From an uncultured Eggerthella sp. (lineage in GTDB: Bacteria > Actinomycetota > Coriobacteriia > Coriobacteriales > Eggerthellaceae), in contig UQNZ01000006.1 in assembly GCA_900542525.1 (NCBI GenBank), positions 50,838 through 114,837 on the forward strand: a stretch of DNA of 64,000 nucleotides. The letters run 5' to 3'. Positions 42,524 through 51,987 of this stretch are shown here, piece after piece (position 1 is the stretch's first letter; each line of letters opens with the position of its first letter). The notes under the pieces were generated by a model. That model was not told where the DNA came from, searched no databases, and saw only the letters and a list, made by a program, of their open reading frames with translations. Both the position numbers and the translations under genes were made by a program.

Positions 42524-43772
42524 GCAGGTCGCGTACGAGACGGGCGGGTGAGGTAATGGCTCGTCCTGCTTTGAAGCTCATGCTACCCTTGATGTCCTCG
42601 ATGCTGCCCACCAGTTGATCGATCATCTCCCGACTGTCCTCGGTCCAAGCGAAAAGCGTATGATACTCAGCCCATGTCCGCCAGAAGCGCACGGCGAATC
42701 GCTCTTGCTGCAATAGCACCTTCGTGTAGCCAGGATAAGGGAATGAGAGTGTTTTGCGCGGCTGAGCGAGCGCGAAGACCTCATCAACGCGCGCATCGAG
42801 ACAGTAGTGTTCGCGCCATGCTTCACGCTGGGAAAAGAAATAGGCTACTGCCGCTTCATAGTCGTCCAAAAGCGAAGCGGCGATCTCTCCAGCTGCCATC
42901 TTCACACCCCCGCGACCCGAGAAATTCGCATAGCGAGCGCGCTCGATATTCTCACCGTCCAAATAGCCGAATCCCCCCAAATAGTCGTAGACGAAAACCG
43001 GCGTAGCGGAGAGCATGCAATACTGAACCGTCTTGCCGATGGTAATCACCACATCGAAGTCCTGGATAACCTCAGGGGTAACCTCACGTTCATCTGCTCC
43101 CGCTCCAATATGGTGAACATTGAGGCCCCGCTTCCGCAAAAGCTCCAACGCTTCGCCGACTTCAACGGGCATATGGCCAGAAACACACAAGACCGACTGA
43201 GGGCGCGCTCCTTTTGCGGGAATCACCCGATCGAAGGCAAACTCAGAAGGTGCTGGATTGGGAAAGAGCGTCTGAGGGATGCTCTCGTTCAGCGCTTTAT
43301 CGTAGAAAGGCTGCATCGCATCACGTGCTTCGGGCGAAACATACACCTCAAGCGAAGCGATCGACTCTTCAAGGAGCGGGATGTACGGGTATTCATCGCA
43401 TACCGTCTCCATCGCGCCCATATGATTGAAGATGAAACGCGGCAGATTCGACAAGCGTTCTTCTTGTTCTTGCTCTGAGGACGCATTGAACGCATCCAAT
43501 GCCCGCACGAACGCAAACGGCAAAACCTGCGAATTGACCCATACGTAATCGAACGAATAGAGGTCGATATCCGCCTCTTCATCAGTAATAACAGGAATGT
43601 CATCCCGCTCGAACATCTCTTTCAAGGAGCCCTCGAAGGTTGATGCGAACACCACTACCTGGGCACCTTTACGCTTCAGGCAACTCGCTAGCTGCGCGGT
43701 CACGATCGTGGAACCCATGATCTGGGAGATCGTGGTATGTGTGATAAGGATTCGCGCGTTCGTAAGGTCCAT
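42504..43772 (-). CDS. Glycosyltransferase-like protein, GT-B type
   Basis: 422 residues without TM segments. ILITHTTISQIMGSTIVTAQLA at the start resembles the acceptor side of GT-B enzymes, and VLCVSGHMPVEVGEALELLRKRG, DVVITIGKTVQYCMLSATPVFVYD recall the nucleotide-sugar half. No clear E-x7-E motif was found, so it is a distant or specialised member. It starts 3 bp after the GlfT2-like gene on the same strand and is the last gene of a six-gene minus-strand run. It probably adds a sugar to the exported polymer. Confidence 0.75.
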   Translation of the reverse strand: MDLTNARILITHTTISQIMGSTIVTAQLASCLKRKGAQVVVFASTFEGSLKEMFERDDIPVITDEEADIDLYSFDYVWVNSQVLPFAFVRALDAFNASSEQEQEERLSNLPRFIFNHMGAMETVCDEYPYIPLLEESIASLEVYVSPEARDAMQPFYDKALNESIPQTLFPNPAPSEFAFDRVIPAKGARPQSVLCVSGHMPVEVGEALELLRKRGLNVHHIGAGADEREVTPEVIQDFDVVITIGKTVQYCMLSATPVFVYDYLGGFGYLDGENIERARYANFSGRGGVKMAAGEIAASLLDDYEAAVAYFFSQREAWREHYCLDARVDEVFALAQPRKTLSFPYPGYTKVLLQQERFAVRFWRTWAEYHTLFAWTEDSREMIDQLVGSIEDIKGSMSFKAGRAITSPARLVRDLLSRKPE

Positions 43773-43775
43773 GAG

Positions 43776-45671
43776 CTATCCCTGGTTGGGGTGAAGATCG
43801 GTACCCAGATACTCGTTCCAGAACTCCCAAGACGTGAGCCTCGGCTTTGCAGCTGCATAAGCTTCGCGCACTGCCTTGCCGTGCTTGCGATAGTCTTTTT
43901 GGAGCGCATGCCAGCGGTCCATGAGCGCGCGATAGCGATCATGGTCGATCGTACGGATGGCCGCGACCTCACCGTGGTGATCGACCGCTGCGATACGGGT
44001 CGTAAGCGCAGAATCCACTGCAAGATGCGCAGCAGAGGTATAGATGGCCTTACCCATGCGGTCACGCAACAATGCTTGCGGCACGAGATGGCGATCGTAG
44101 GGCAGCGTACGCCACAGCTTGATGAACTGCGCCTTCGGCGTGAATTCCTTCGCCTGGAGGTCCTTGCCTGCAGGCACGCTTGAAAGGCACTCGAGATCAA
44201 GCTCTTCGTAGGGCACCATGACCTCGTTCTTCTTGCCCTTTTTTTGCATGATCGTCTCGCCATTCGGGCGCATGATGAACTCCGGCCCTTTAAGATAGTC
44301 TGCCAATCCATCCAGTATGAGCTCGACGGTGTCATAGGCCATGAAACGCATATTGAGATGAACATCGCGCATGATACGCGCCATGAAGAATTTCTCGTTT
44401 GGCATTTGATTGACTGCGATAGTGATCAAGTAGTTTCGAATGTACTGATAGCAATCGACCGAGGGGCGGAAGCGGTCTTCGAAGCCAGCATGCCAAACGC
44501 AAATGCCATTCATGGTCATGTAGATCGGCTGAGAACGAATGCCATAATCCACATCATCGCAACGAATGAACAGCGGCAGCGGCAAGCCAACTTCCCTGAT
44601 GCGCTTTACAGGAATGCAGCAGAACCACCACGCTCCATACGCATTGGGAACCTCCACGTCGATCGCCTCATTTTGGACGATGTCCGCAGCCTCGTTCATC
44701 ATCAGGCCTTTCTTGATAGCACAATAGCCACCAGTGCGCCTCACATAGGACACGTCTTCAAACAGACGATACGGTTCTTCGATCGGCAACATAGCACCGT
44801 TGATGAACGCATCAAGATACTTACCCTTACACAAAGAAAGCAAATTGAACGTACGCTTGATGGATTCGGTCGATACGCTCACATCATCATCCATGAGCAG
44901 TACGTGGGTAACGCCCGTATCGCTGGCTATCGCTTCCATCATGCCGCGAGCGAACCCGCCTGATCCGCCCACGTTCTTGTTAGGGATCACATGCACCTGA
45001 TCGCTGCTGAGCGCATCTCTATCAAGCGTCTGACCATTGTCGATAACGAACATCTGAAAATGGGACGCGATCGGTTCGTCGGATGCGATGATCTCCTCTT
45101 TCACCATCTCGATATTGGGAATGATGTAGTCTTCTTTCTTGAAGGTGGTGGTGCAGAGTGCCAAAACGACCGGGTTGATCCGAGATTCATCGACCATCGT
45201 GTAGTACACGCCACTTTTAAGACAGATGGCTTCACGCGCCTGCAGCACAAAACCTACCACCTGCTTATCGGTCTTTGGCACGGGGACCGTAACGCAATAG
45301 AGTCCCTGTTCGATTTCTTCATGGGTGAAATACGACAGACGCGAGCCACTCACCAGCGTCTGCGTTGCCGCGTCTCCTTCCGAGCGACCAACCCATCCAA
45401 TCACGCAATTCAGATCGTCAACAACAAGTTCGAGCGTAACTTCCTCGATCTGCGTATAACGCTTCCACTTCGCGAGTGAACAGGCGTTGAAATAGGTAAA
45501 GAGGTCGAGCGTTCCCGAAAAAGAAAGACCTTCCCCTGAAACGACTTCCGCACCACGATGCGCAAGATCGTCGCTTAGGGATTCGTGCTTGCAATACAGA
45601 TCCCACCCGCCAAGCGGATCAGCGGACGTAGGAAGAATGACATTTGATAACGTATGGCGAACTAAACTCAT
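43776..45671 (-). CDS. GlfT2-like galactofuranosyltransferase
   Basis: 631 residues, close to the length of mycobacterial GlfT2, and with its layout: an N-terminal beta domain (1-165), then a GT-A domain with NVGGSGGFARGM (233-244), metal-binding DDD (261-263), WWFCCIPVKRIREVGLPLP, DDVD (372-375) and WH (393-394), and a helical C-terminus. Those enzymes polymerise galactofuranose from UDP-Galf on a lipid carrier. A galactofuranan-like segment in the polymer is therefore suggested. The UDP-galactopyranose mutase gene (glf) needed for the donor is not in the window. RBS AAAGGACGGAG. Confidence 0.88.
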   Translation of the reverse strand: MSLVRHTLSNVILPTSADPLGGWDLYCKHESLSDDLAHRGAEVVSGEGLSFSGTLDLFTYFNACSLAKWKRYTQIEEVTLELVVDDLNCVIGWVGRSEGDAATQTLVSGSRLSYFTHEEIEQGLYCVTVPVPKTDKQVVGFVLQAREAICLKSGVYYTMVDESRINPVVLALCTTTFKKEDYIIPNIEMVKEEIIASDEPIASHFQMFVIDNGQTLDRDALSSDQVHVIPNKNVGGSGGFARGMMEAIASDTGVTHVLLMDDDVSVSTESIKRTFNLLSLCKGKYLDAFINGAMLPIEEPYRLFEDVSYVRRTGGYCAIKKGLMMNEAADIVQNEAIDVEVPNAYGAWWFCCIPVKRIREVGLPLPLFIRCDDVDYGIRSQPIYMTMNGICVWHAGFEDRFRPSVDCYQYIRNYLITIAVNQMPNEKFFMARIMRDVHLNMRFMAYDTVELILDGLADYLKGPEFIMRPNGETIMQKKGKKNEVMVPYEELDLECLSSVPAGKDLQAKEFTPKAQFIKLWRTLPYDRHLVPQALLRDRMGKAIYTSAAHLAVDSALTTRIAAVDHHGEVAAIRTIDHDRYRALMDRWHALQKDYRKHGKAVREAYAAAKPRLTSWEFWNEYLGTDLHPNQG

Positions 45672-45760
45672 ATGTGCGCTCCGTCCTTTCGGACTCTCTC
45701 GTTTTCTGAACCATCATAACAAACACCGCAGATGTTCGAAGTGCCTTGCAAGCAACATGC

Positions 45761-47824
45761 CTAGTAGGAAGAAACGATCCGGTAGAGCTTCTTGTCTCCC
45801 TCGGAAAGAACCAACTCGAATCCAGGAGTGTTCTCGTTGATGGATTCGATCCCCTTCCAAAGTTCAGGATCATAGGCGCTCGTGAAGTTCAGCTGATCTT
45901 CACCGTTGGCCATGATCAAAACATAATCCGCACTCGTTTCGCGAACAGCCTCTTGTACCTGCTCGTTGGTTGCAAGCGAAGAAAGCTGCTCGCGCATGAG
46001 CGCACCCTGCTCAGATTCGCTCGCCCTTCCATAGCCAGCGATCGATCGGTAGTAAACGGACAGATCGCTCAAGCCATAGGCCATCATCGAACCATCGTAA
46101 GGGAGATTCAGAACAACATCGTCTTCATCTATCAACTCGTTCACTCTATCGACGAAATTCTTTTCGGTGTCGGTATAAGGAACATCGATCTCGCGCCCTG
46201 CGTGAGTTGCCGTGATGTTTTGCACATGCTTGAAGAACGGCAGGTTACCAGGCGCAACGGGAGAATAGATGGCAACGCAAACGAGCGCAATGACTATCCC
46301 AGCTGCGATCTTATTTTGCCGGCTTTCTGCATGAGCAGGACGCAGTGTTGCTAGGATCTTTTGAACGATCCTCACCAAGGCATAGAGTCCAGCAACTGCC
46401 AAAGGAACACCGGATACTCCCACCAGCGCTGCGGCACGATACGGATCGGTGTACCAGAAGCCTGCAAGAAAGTGCTTGAGCCAACAATTGCCCAACGAAG
46501 CTGCGGCAACAAAGATGCCTGCGGCCAAGGCATACGAGACAACGATCCATGCTAACCGTTGTTTTTTCACGACGATATAAAGGATGCCGAGCAAGACCAT
46601 GATTCCCAAGACATATTGGGGTAAAGGCAACGCAAGGGAAAGGCTGATCGAACTTGCTATCGCCTGCGTTACGCTCATAAGAGGAGGCCAATAATAGTTG
46701 ACCGTCGATTGCAGGAAGGGAAGTTTGAAGAGCACGAACCAGAATGCAACGATGAGCAACGCAAGAATGATCCCTGAGGCGATCCGTACACGCCCTAGCT
46801 TCTTTTGCTCGTTCGTTGTTGCCTTTCCTCGAGCAAAATGTTGTGCGATAGCCTTCGAACCTTCATATACAACATAGGGAGCGAGAATGACCATCGCAAC
46901 AAAAACAGCATTCGGCTGACAGAACGCTATCGCCATAACACCCAGTATAAACAAGAGCGCATACGCTACACGCTGCTTTTTTGGAACGCTCAAGCTAACT
47001 GCTTGCATGAAAGCAAAACAGAGCAGCGGCACAAAGGCGGTCGAGACCAGATTCGGATACAGCGGCCAATGTGCCAGGATCACCCAAGGATACGCACCGA
47101 ACGCGAAGGTGACAAAAGCTCCGATGAGCAATGCAAGATGATTCGACTTGAACAATCTATTCAAGAACAAGCAGCTAGAAAGTGAGAACACGCACGTGAT
47201 GAAAACGCAATTGGTCGCATTTGCAGCAACACCGACTGGCAGGTTGAAAAGCGAAACGGCAAAGCTGCTTATCGTATGCCAAGCAGCGGGATAGAACTCA
47301 TGCGACAAGAAGGCATAGGGATAATTCGCACCTTCTTCAAGATAGACCGATCCATCGAGAGAAGACCATGCTCCTGATTCCACAAAACTTCGAATGAGAT
47401 TGTAGTGGAACACGTTATCGTAGGTTTCTGCAACGTGCCCGAGCGAGGGCATTGCACTCAGATAGAAGAAGGAATAGACCGCGAGTCCCACTCCTATATA
47501 CAGTAATGGATAGAGCCCAAGGCTGCTCTGCTTGGAAATCCGCGCATTCCCTGTCTTTTGGTTCTGCTTTCTTTTATGGCCAGCGCTCACACCAAGCACA
47601 ACGAGACTCACGATCAGAACAGGTAATCCGATGCTAAGAGCATTGGCGGTTAGACCTGCTTTCTCATATACGATCCCAAGGATGCAATAAGCCGGTATCG
47701 AGATAAAGGGAGCGAACGCGAACGCTTCCCACTGCGAAAGGCGTGTTGCCTTGAGAATAAAGAATCCTGGCAGGTAGAGCACGAATGCTACCACGATGCA
47801 TGACAGTATGAATTCAGGGATCAT
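45761..47824 (-). CDS. Polytopic membrane protein, DUF6541-like
   Basis: 687 residues with about 13 TM segments through residue 540, then a soluble C-terminal domain of about 140 residues outside the membrane. VAETYDNVFHYNLIRSF (after the fourth TM) contains an acidic residue in the first extracytoplasmic loop, as in GT-C glycosyltransferases. The pattern agrees with DUF6541 proteins found in actinobacterial surface-polymer loci. Likely role: adding a sugar from a polyprenyl-phosphate donor outside the membrane (inference). It lies between the two-headed GT2 and the GlfT2-like gene. Confidence 0.78.
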   Translation of the reverse strand: MIPEFILSCIVVAFVLYLPGFFILKATRLSQWEAFAFAPFISIPAYCILGIVYEKAGLTANALSIGLPVLIVSLVVLGVSAGHKRKQNQKTGNARISKQSSLGLYPLLYIGVGLAVYSFFYLSAMPSLGHVAETYDNVFHYNLIRSFVESGAWSSLDGSVYLEEGANYPYAFLSHEFYPAAWHTISSFAVSLFNLPVGVAANATNCVFITCVFSLSSCLFLNRLFKSNHLALLIGAFVTFAFGAYPWVILAHWPLYPNLVSTAFVPLLCFAFMQAVSLSVPKKQRVAYALLFILGVMAIAFCQPNAVFVAMVILAPYVVYEGSKAIAQHFARGKATTNEQKKLGRVRIASGIILALLIVAFWFVLFKLPFLQSTVNYYWPPLMSVTQAIASSISLSLALPLPQYVLGIMVLLGILYIVVKKQRLAWIVVSYALAAGIFVAAASLGNCWLKHFLAGFWYTDPYRAAALVGVSGVPLAVAGLYALVRIVQKILATLRPAHAESRQNKIAAGIVIALVCVAIYSPVAPGNLPFFKHVQNITATHAGREIDVPYTDTEKNFVDRVNELIDEDDVVLNLPYDGSMMAYGLSDLSVYYRSIAGYGRASESEQGALMREQLSSLATNEQVQEAVRETSADYVLIMANGEDQLNFTSAYDPELWKGIESINENTPGFELVLSEGDKKLYRIVSSY

Positions 47825-47838
47825 TGCGCTATCGTTTC

Positions 47839-50643
47839 CTAATGTCTTTTTCGGAACCGTTCATAGTGCGTTTGCATCGTCTTGTACAACCCGCTTGCCT
47901 CGAGTTTTTCAGCAAGACGTCGCACCGCAGTCTTTCGTTCGGCGCAAACGCGATAATAGAGTGGCTTGAGGATATATGCCTTATATCCTTTCTCTTTCAA
48001 ATACGCCACGCGATCGATCTCGAGCGACCCCTGGATAGCGGCAATGCGGGCAAGAACCTCTTCATCATCGATTGCGTCGAGAATGGCCTTGCCGTAGTCG
48101 TAGTCGATTCGATAGATCAATCTTGCATACAGCCCATCCAAGTCGTTCTTCTGCGCGAAGGCAAGGTTATGCGCAATGCCGGCGAGCATATCGCGGATCT
48201 TCGCCGATGACCACGATGGCTCTTTATAATCTTCGCGATAACAATAGACCGGCTCGGGTATCACGTAATACTCTCCCACTAGAGAGAGCGCGTTGACGAA
48301 GAAGACCGGATCTTCATACCAGCGATAAAGCGGGAATCGTAAGCCCTGCTCAGAAAAGAGTTCACGCTGGTAGATGAAACGTATCCAACCGTAATCGAAC
48401 TGGTCTTGCTCAAGAGAACGAAACCCTGCCTCTTTGATGGTATAAGGTGTCTCATCGCCGTAATAAGACAGTTTCACCTCTCCTGATGGGAGGAATGAGA
48501 TGAATGATCCACCACACATCTTCGCATCATTCTGAAGAGCTGCTGCATAAAGCTGAGCAAGCGACGAAGATGACGGATAATAATCATCAGGGTCGATGAA
48601 GGCAAGGAAGCGCCCCTTGGCAAGATCGATGCCACGATTACGCGCTGCACCTGCTCCACCATTTAACTCCGCATACACGCTCAATCGGTCATCGACCTGA
48701 GCGATCTCTTCCATGATGGCGACCGAACGATCGCTCGAGCCATCATCGATGCAAATGACCTGGATCGAAACGCCCTCTTGTCCGAGAACAGATTCGAGAC
48801 ACGTGAGCACATAGTCTTCTGCGTTGTAGACCGGAATGATAATGCTTATCTCTGGATCAGAAGCATTTTGTGCGCCTGATCGATCAACTGGTGCGCCCTC
48901 TTTAGCGATCTCAAGTGCTGGATAATCAAGCGAGGAAGGCCTAGCGCCCAACACTACTCGATCGTTATAACTAAGCGCATCATGGATTCCGAGCAATTCT
49001 GCCCAAAGAGACATGAGCACGTTCGTATAGATACGGCGCAAAAAGCCTCTATCCGTTTTGCAAACCTCATCTGCAAAGACCCACTCGATCAACCCATCGA
49101 ATGCAGACTTTGCCGCAAGATAGTCCTTCTTGCTCGCTTGCAACACGCCTTCAGTAAAATGACATGTCCGCGCGATCAAGGCAGGATAGTAGTTCGGACC
49201 TTCCTTCTGAAAGCCCGTCTTGCCATAGAAGCCTCCTGCTAAAAGACCACAAAGCAGCACGCGCGCATCGTCAACAAGATCTTGCGTTTCATAGCAACAG
49301 CCGATCGCGCTTTCGCTAACAAGCTGCTCAGCCATGCCTGTCTTAATCCAAGAGACCACGCGTTGAAGTGATTTCGCACGAAGATCCGATAGATCGAGCG
49401 CCACGAGTTTTTGACCTCTAATATTCTTGCCCTCGATCGTTTTGAACGTTTCGCTCTCGACAAGCTGCATCCCATCAACCACACGAGCATCTTGCGTATG
49501 AGCTTCTGCGATCATCGCAGCAAAGGCAGCATCGTGCGCATCATAAAGGCAAATCAATTCATCATGCTGTGAAAGCGCCGCGACAAGCTTACGCAATGCT
49601 TTTTGTGATGCCTTTAACTCAGAAGAAGAGAAAACGACAGCGAACGAACGCTCAACAGGGATCGGTCCAAGATGCTCCCGGAAGAAGCCTTCGCTATCTC
49701 TAAGCATGCTCGATAGCTCTTGCCATACCGCTTCGTCGAATACCGCCTCATCCAAAAGCCCCCGCTCTTGTAGCTGACGAAAATCTTCTACGAAGCGCTG
49801 GTAGAACGGGTACTGCAAGTTGGGTGTGAGACGATGAAGGTTCCAATGATAACCCCCATACTGCACTTGCGCCAAACGTTTCCCGAACGTTTTGAGCAAA
49901 CCGCGCTCTTCCAAAAAACGCCACATTTCTACATACTCATCGCAAATGCAGAAGACCTTTTCGAGCGATTTAACCGAAGAGTTCGTATTGTCGATGCGAT
50001 AGTGAAGGCAGGCTTCATTGCTCAAACAAACACGACGAGCACATGCGAATACCTTGAAATTAAACGAGGTATCCTGAAAAGAGGCTCCTGGCGTAGGAAG
50101 AAAGTCAACCTTGTTAGCTAAGAGGAAATCGCGCCGATACAGCGCACTCCAAATAGCAGGCTGAGTAAGAAAAATATCCTGCTTTTCGCGCGGATCGAAA
50201 ACAACGCCGCACGAGCAATGCTCGAGATTGGGCAGAATCGGGTCTTCGTGATAATCGATACCGCTCATATGCGTATAAAAGTTGGTCTTAACAACCTCCG
50301 CATCGTTATCCTGCGCAAGCGTGACCATACGCTCAAGCCCATCTTCGTCGATGAAATCATCAGATTCTACAATGGCGATATACTCGCCTTGCGCAAGCTC
50401 AAGTCCTTTGTTCATAGAGTCGCCATAGCCCGAATTCGGCTTGGTGATGATCTTGATGCGCGCATCATTCTTCGCGTATTCAGCCAGAATCTGAGGGGAA
50501 GCATCGGTTGAACCATCGTCGATGCAGATGATCTCAATATCTTCGAGCGTTTGACGCACCAAGAATTTAAGGCATTTTCTCAAATACCGTTCTACATTGC
50601 ATATCGGAACAAGAACGCTCACAAGAGGCGAATGGTTACTCAT
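47839..50643 (-). CDS. Two-domain GT2 glycosyltransferase
   Basis: 934 residues. The first GT-A domain is at about 8-230 (VSVLVPICNVERYLRKCL, CIDDGSTDASPQIL, ESDDFIDEDGL), with a helical extension to about 325. A middle region of about 270 residues has no recognised motif. A second GT-A domain starts near 600 (ISIIIPVYNAEDYVLTCLES, CIDDGSSDRS, DPDDYYPS). The two active sites could add two different sugars or make alternating links. RBS AGGAAGAGG. It is in a minus-strand run with the DPM-like/DUF2304 pair upstream and DUF6541 downstream (14-bp gap). Confidence 0.9.
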   Translation of the reverse strand: MSNHSPLVSVLVPICNVERYLRKCLKFLVRQTLEDIEIICIDDGSTDASPQILAEYAKNDARIKIITKPNSGYGDSMNKGLELAQGEYIAIVESDDFIDEDGLERMVTLAQDNDAEVVKTNFYTHMSGIDYHEDPILPNLEHCSCGVVFDPREKQDIFLTQPAIWSALYRRDFLLANKVDFLPTPGASFQDTSFNFKVFACARRVCLSNEACLHYRIDNTNSSVKSLEKVFCICDEYVEMWRFLEERGLLKTFGKRLAQVQYGGYHWNLHRLTPNLQYPFYQRFVEDFRQLQERGLLDEAVFDEAVWQELSSMLRDSEGFFREHLGPIPVERSFAVVFSSSELKASQKALRKLVAALSQHDELICLYDAHDAAFAAMIAEAHTQDARVVDGMQLVESETFKTIEGKNIRGQKLVALDLSDLRAKSLQRVVSWIKTGMAEQLVSESAIGCCYETQDLVDDARVLLCGLLAGGFYGKTGFQKEGPNYYPALIARTCHFTEGVLQASKKDYLAAKSAFDGLIEWVFADEVCKTDRGFLRRIYTNVLMSLWAELLGIHDALSYNDRVVLGARPSSLDYPALEIAKEGAPVDRSGAQNASDPEISIIIPVYNAEDYVLTCLESVLGQEGVSIQVICIDDGSSDRSVAIMEEIAQVDDRLSVYAELNGGAGAARNRGIDLAKGRFLAFIDPDDYYPSSSSLAQLYAAALQNDAKMCGGSFISFLPSGEVKLSYYGDETPYTIKEAGFRSLEQDQFDYGWIRFIYQRELFSEQGLRFPLYRWYEDPVFFVNALSLVGEYYVIPEPVYCYREDYKEPSWSSAKIRDMLAGIAHNLAFAQKNDLDGLYARLIYRIDYDYGKAILDAIDDEEVLARIAAIQGSLEIDRVAYLKEKGYKAYILKPLYYRVCAERKTAVRRLAEKLEASGLYKTMQTHYERFRKRH

Positions 50644-50655
50644 GAGAACCTCTTC

Positions 50656-51093
50656 CTAGCGCTCGTCTATGATGACGGTTTCTTCTACGATAGCGACATT
50701 CGTTTGCCTATTCGCTTGCTCGACCTCGTCTTGAGCAACCTGCAATTCACGATCGTTGCAATAGCGCTCGAACTTCTCAATGGCAAGCTGTTGCGTGAGC
50801 TCCTTGAGCTTCGTGTCGGTCTGAGAAAGATGAACGCTGAGATTGAAACCCAAGATGAGCAGGATGAAGATGAAGAGCAAGAACACCAGATTCGCAGGAG
50901 AGATGATGCCTGCAAAATCCGAAATAACGAAGAACACCTGCGGGAAGATGCTCAAGATGAGCAATAAGCCAGCGACGCAGAACCAGAAGATCGAATCTTC
51001 AAGCTTCACCTGTGCGTTGCGCACCTTGCGCGTAATGAAGATAAGCGTAAGGACAGAAACGACGATAAGACCAATGCGCAAAACAAGACTCAC
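50656..51093 (-). CDS. DUF2304 family membrane protein
   Basis: 145 residues with TM segments at about 5-22, 36-55 and 68-90, then a charged coiled-coil-like helix (LKELTQQLAIEKFERYC) at the C-terminus. The length and pattern fit DUF2304 proteins, which usually accompany a polyprenyl-phosphate GT2 enzyme. Here its start overlaps the stop of such a gene by 4 bp, and it is 12 bp before the two-headed GT2. It may serve as a flippase or membrane partner for the lipid-linked sugar (inference). Confidence 0.85.
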   Translation of the reverse strand: MSLVLRIGLIVVSVLTLIFITRKVRNAQVKLEDSIFWFCVAGLLLILSIFPQVFFVISDFAGIISPANLVFLLFIFILLILGFNLSVHLSQTDTKLKELTQQLAIEKFERYCNDRELQVAQDEVEQANRQTNVAIVEETVIIDER

Positions 51094-51791
51094 TGGCCAT
51101 CACCCCCGATCTTCTTACGGAAAAACTGCAAAAAGAGGATCGAGATCGCCATGCGCATCATATACATCGCAGAGCTCCATGGTTTCAAATAACTCTCACC
51201 TGCAACACGTTCCCGCATTTCAACGGGCACTTCAACAACTTTCGCTCCAGCGCGCTTGATAAGATACGATACCGTATCGGGCTCAGGCCCATAATTGAGT
51301 CCGTTAGCCATATAGGCGATCATGCGCTTGTTGAATGCCCTCATGCCTGAAGTGGGGTCGGTAATATTCTTCCCTGTAGTGACCTTGATTGACCATTGGA
51401 TCAAATTGCTTCCAAACATGCGCAACGAATTTGGCTTTTTTTGATCGATGAAGCGCGATCCAATAGCGATGTCGTAGATCTTGACCGCATCGCGCAATTC
51501 AGCAATGTACTCAGGAAGATGCTGCCCGTCGGCATCGAACTGAATCGCGCAATCGTAGTTATGACGATAGGCATATTTCAAGCCGGCCTGAAAGGCACCT
51601 GCCAAGCCGAGGTTAGTCGCAAGATCAAGAAAGGGATAGTGGTTTTCTCGACAAACCCGCTCGGTTCCATCGGTCGACCCATCGTTAACGATAAGGAAAT
51701 CGACATCTGGCGCTTCTTTTTGCACCGAATCGATCGTTGCTTTGAGCGATTCCTCTTCGTTATAAGCAGGTATGATGAGCAGTGTTTTCAC
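51090..51791 (-). CDS. Dolichyl/polyprenyl-phosphate sugar synthase-like GT2
   Basis: 233 residues: LLIIPAYNEEESLKATIDS, VNDGSTDGTERV and QFDADGQHLPEYI are the motifs of the DPM1-like GT2 subgroup, which moves a sugar from a nucleotide to polyprenyl phosphate. There is no C-terminal TM pair; membrane contact is probably supplied by the overlapping DUF2304 gene. The start codon is GTG at 51791 behind AAGGAA. It would provide the lipid-linked donor for the DUF6541 protein. The first gene of the minus-strand glycosylation run. Confidence 0.9.
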   Translation of the reverse strand: MKTLLIIPAYNEEESLKATIDSVQKEAPDVDFLIVNDGSTDGTERVCRENHYPFLDLATNLGLAGAFQAGLKYAYRHNYDCAIQFDADGQHLPEYIAELRDAVKIYDIAIGSRFIDQKKPNSLRMFGSNLIQWSIKVTTGKNITDPTSGMRAFNKRMIAYMANGLNYGPEPDTVSYLIKRAGAKVVEVPVEMRERVAGESYLKPWSSAMYMMRMAISILFLQFFRKKIGGDGQ

Positions 51792-51987
51792 TAGGTTCCT
51801 TAATGAAATAAAACATAGAGCATATTCAACCTAAAACGAGATTATACGCTAATTTAGACTTTACTCGTACCGACAGCAGCAACTGAACAATAAACAAGCT
51901 CGTCAATAGAATTGATGGTTGCTGCAACTCTCAGGAAACAATGCGATAGACTGTTTTTGTGCAATCGAACACTAAGAAGGAGAAACG

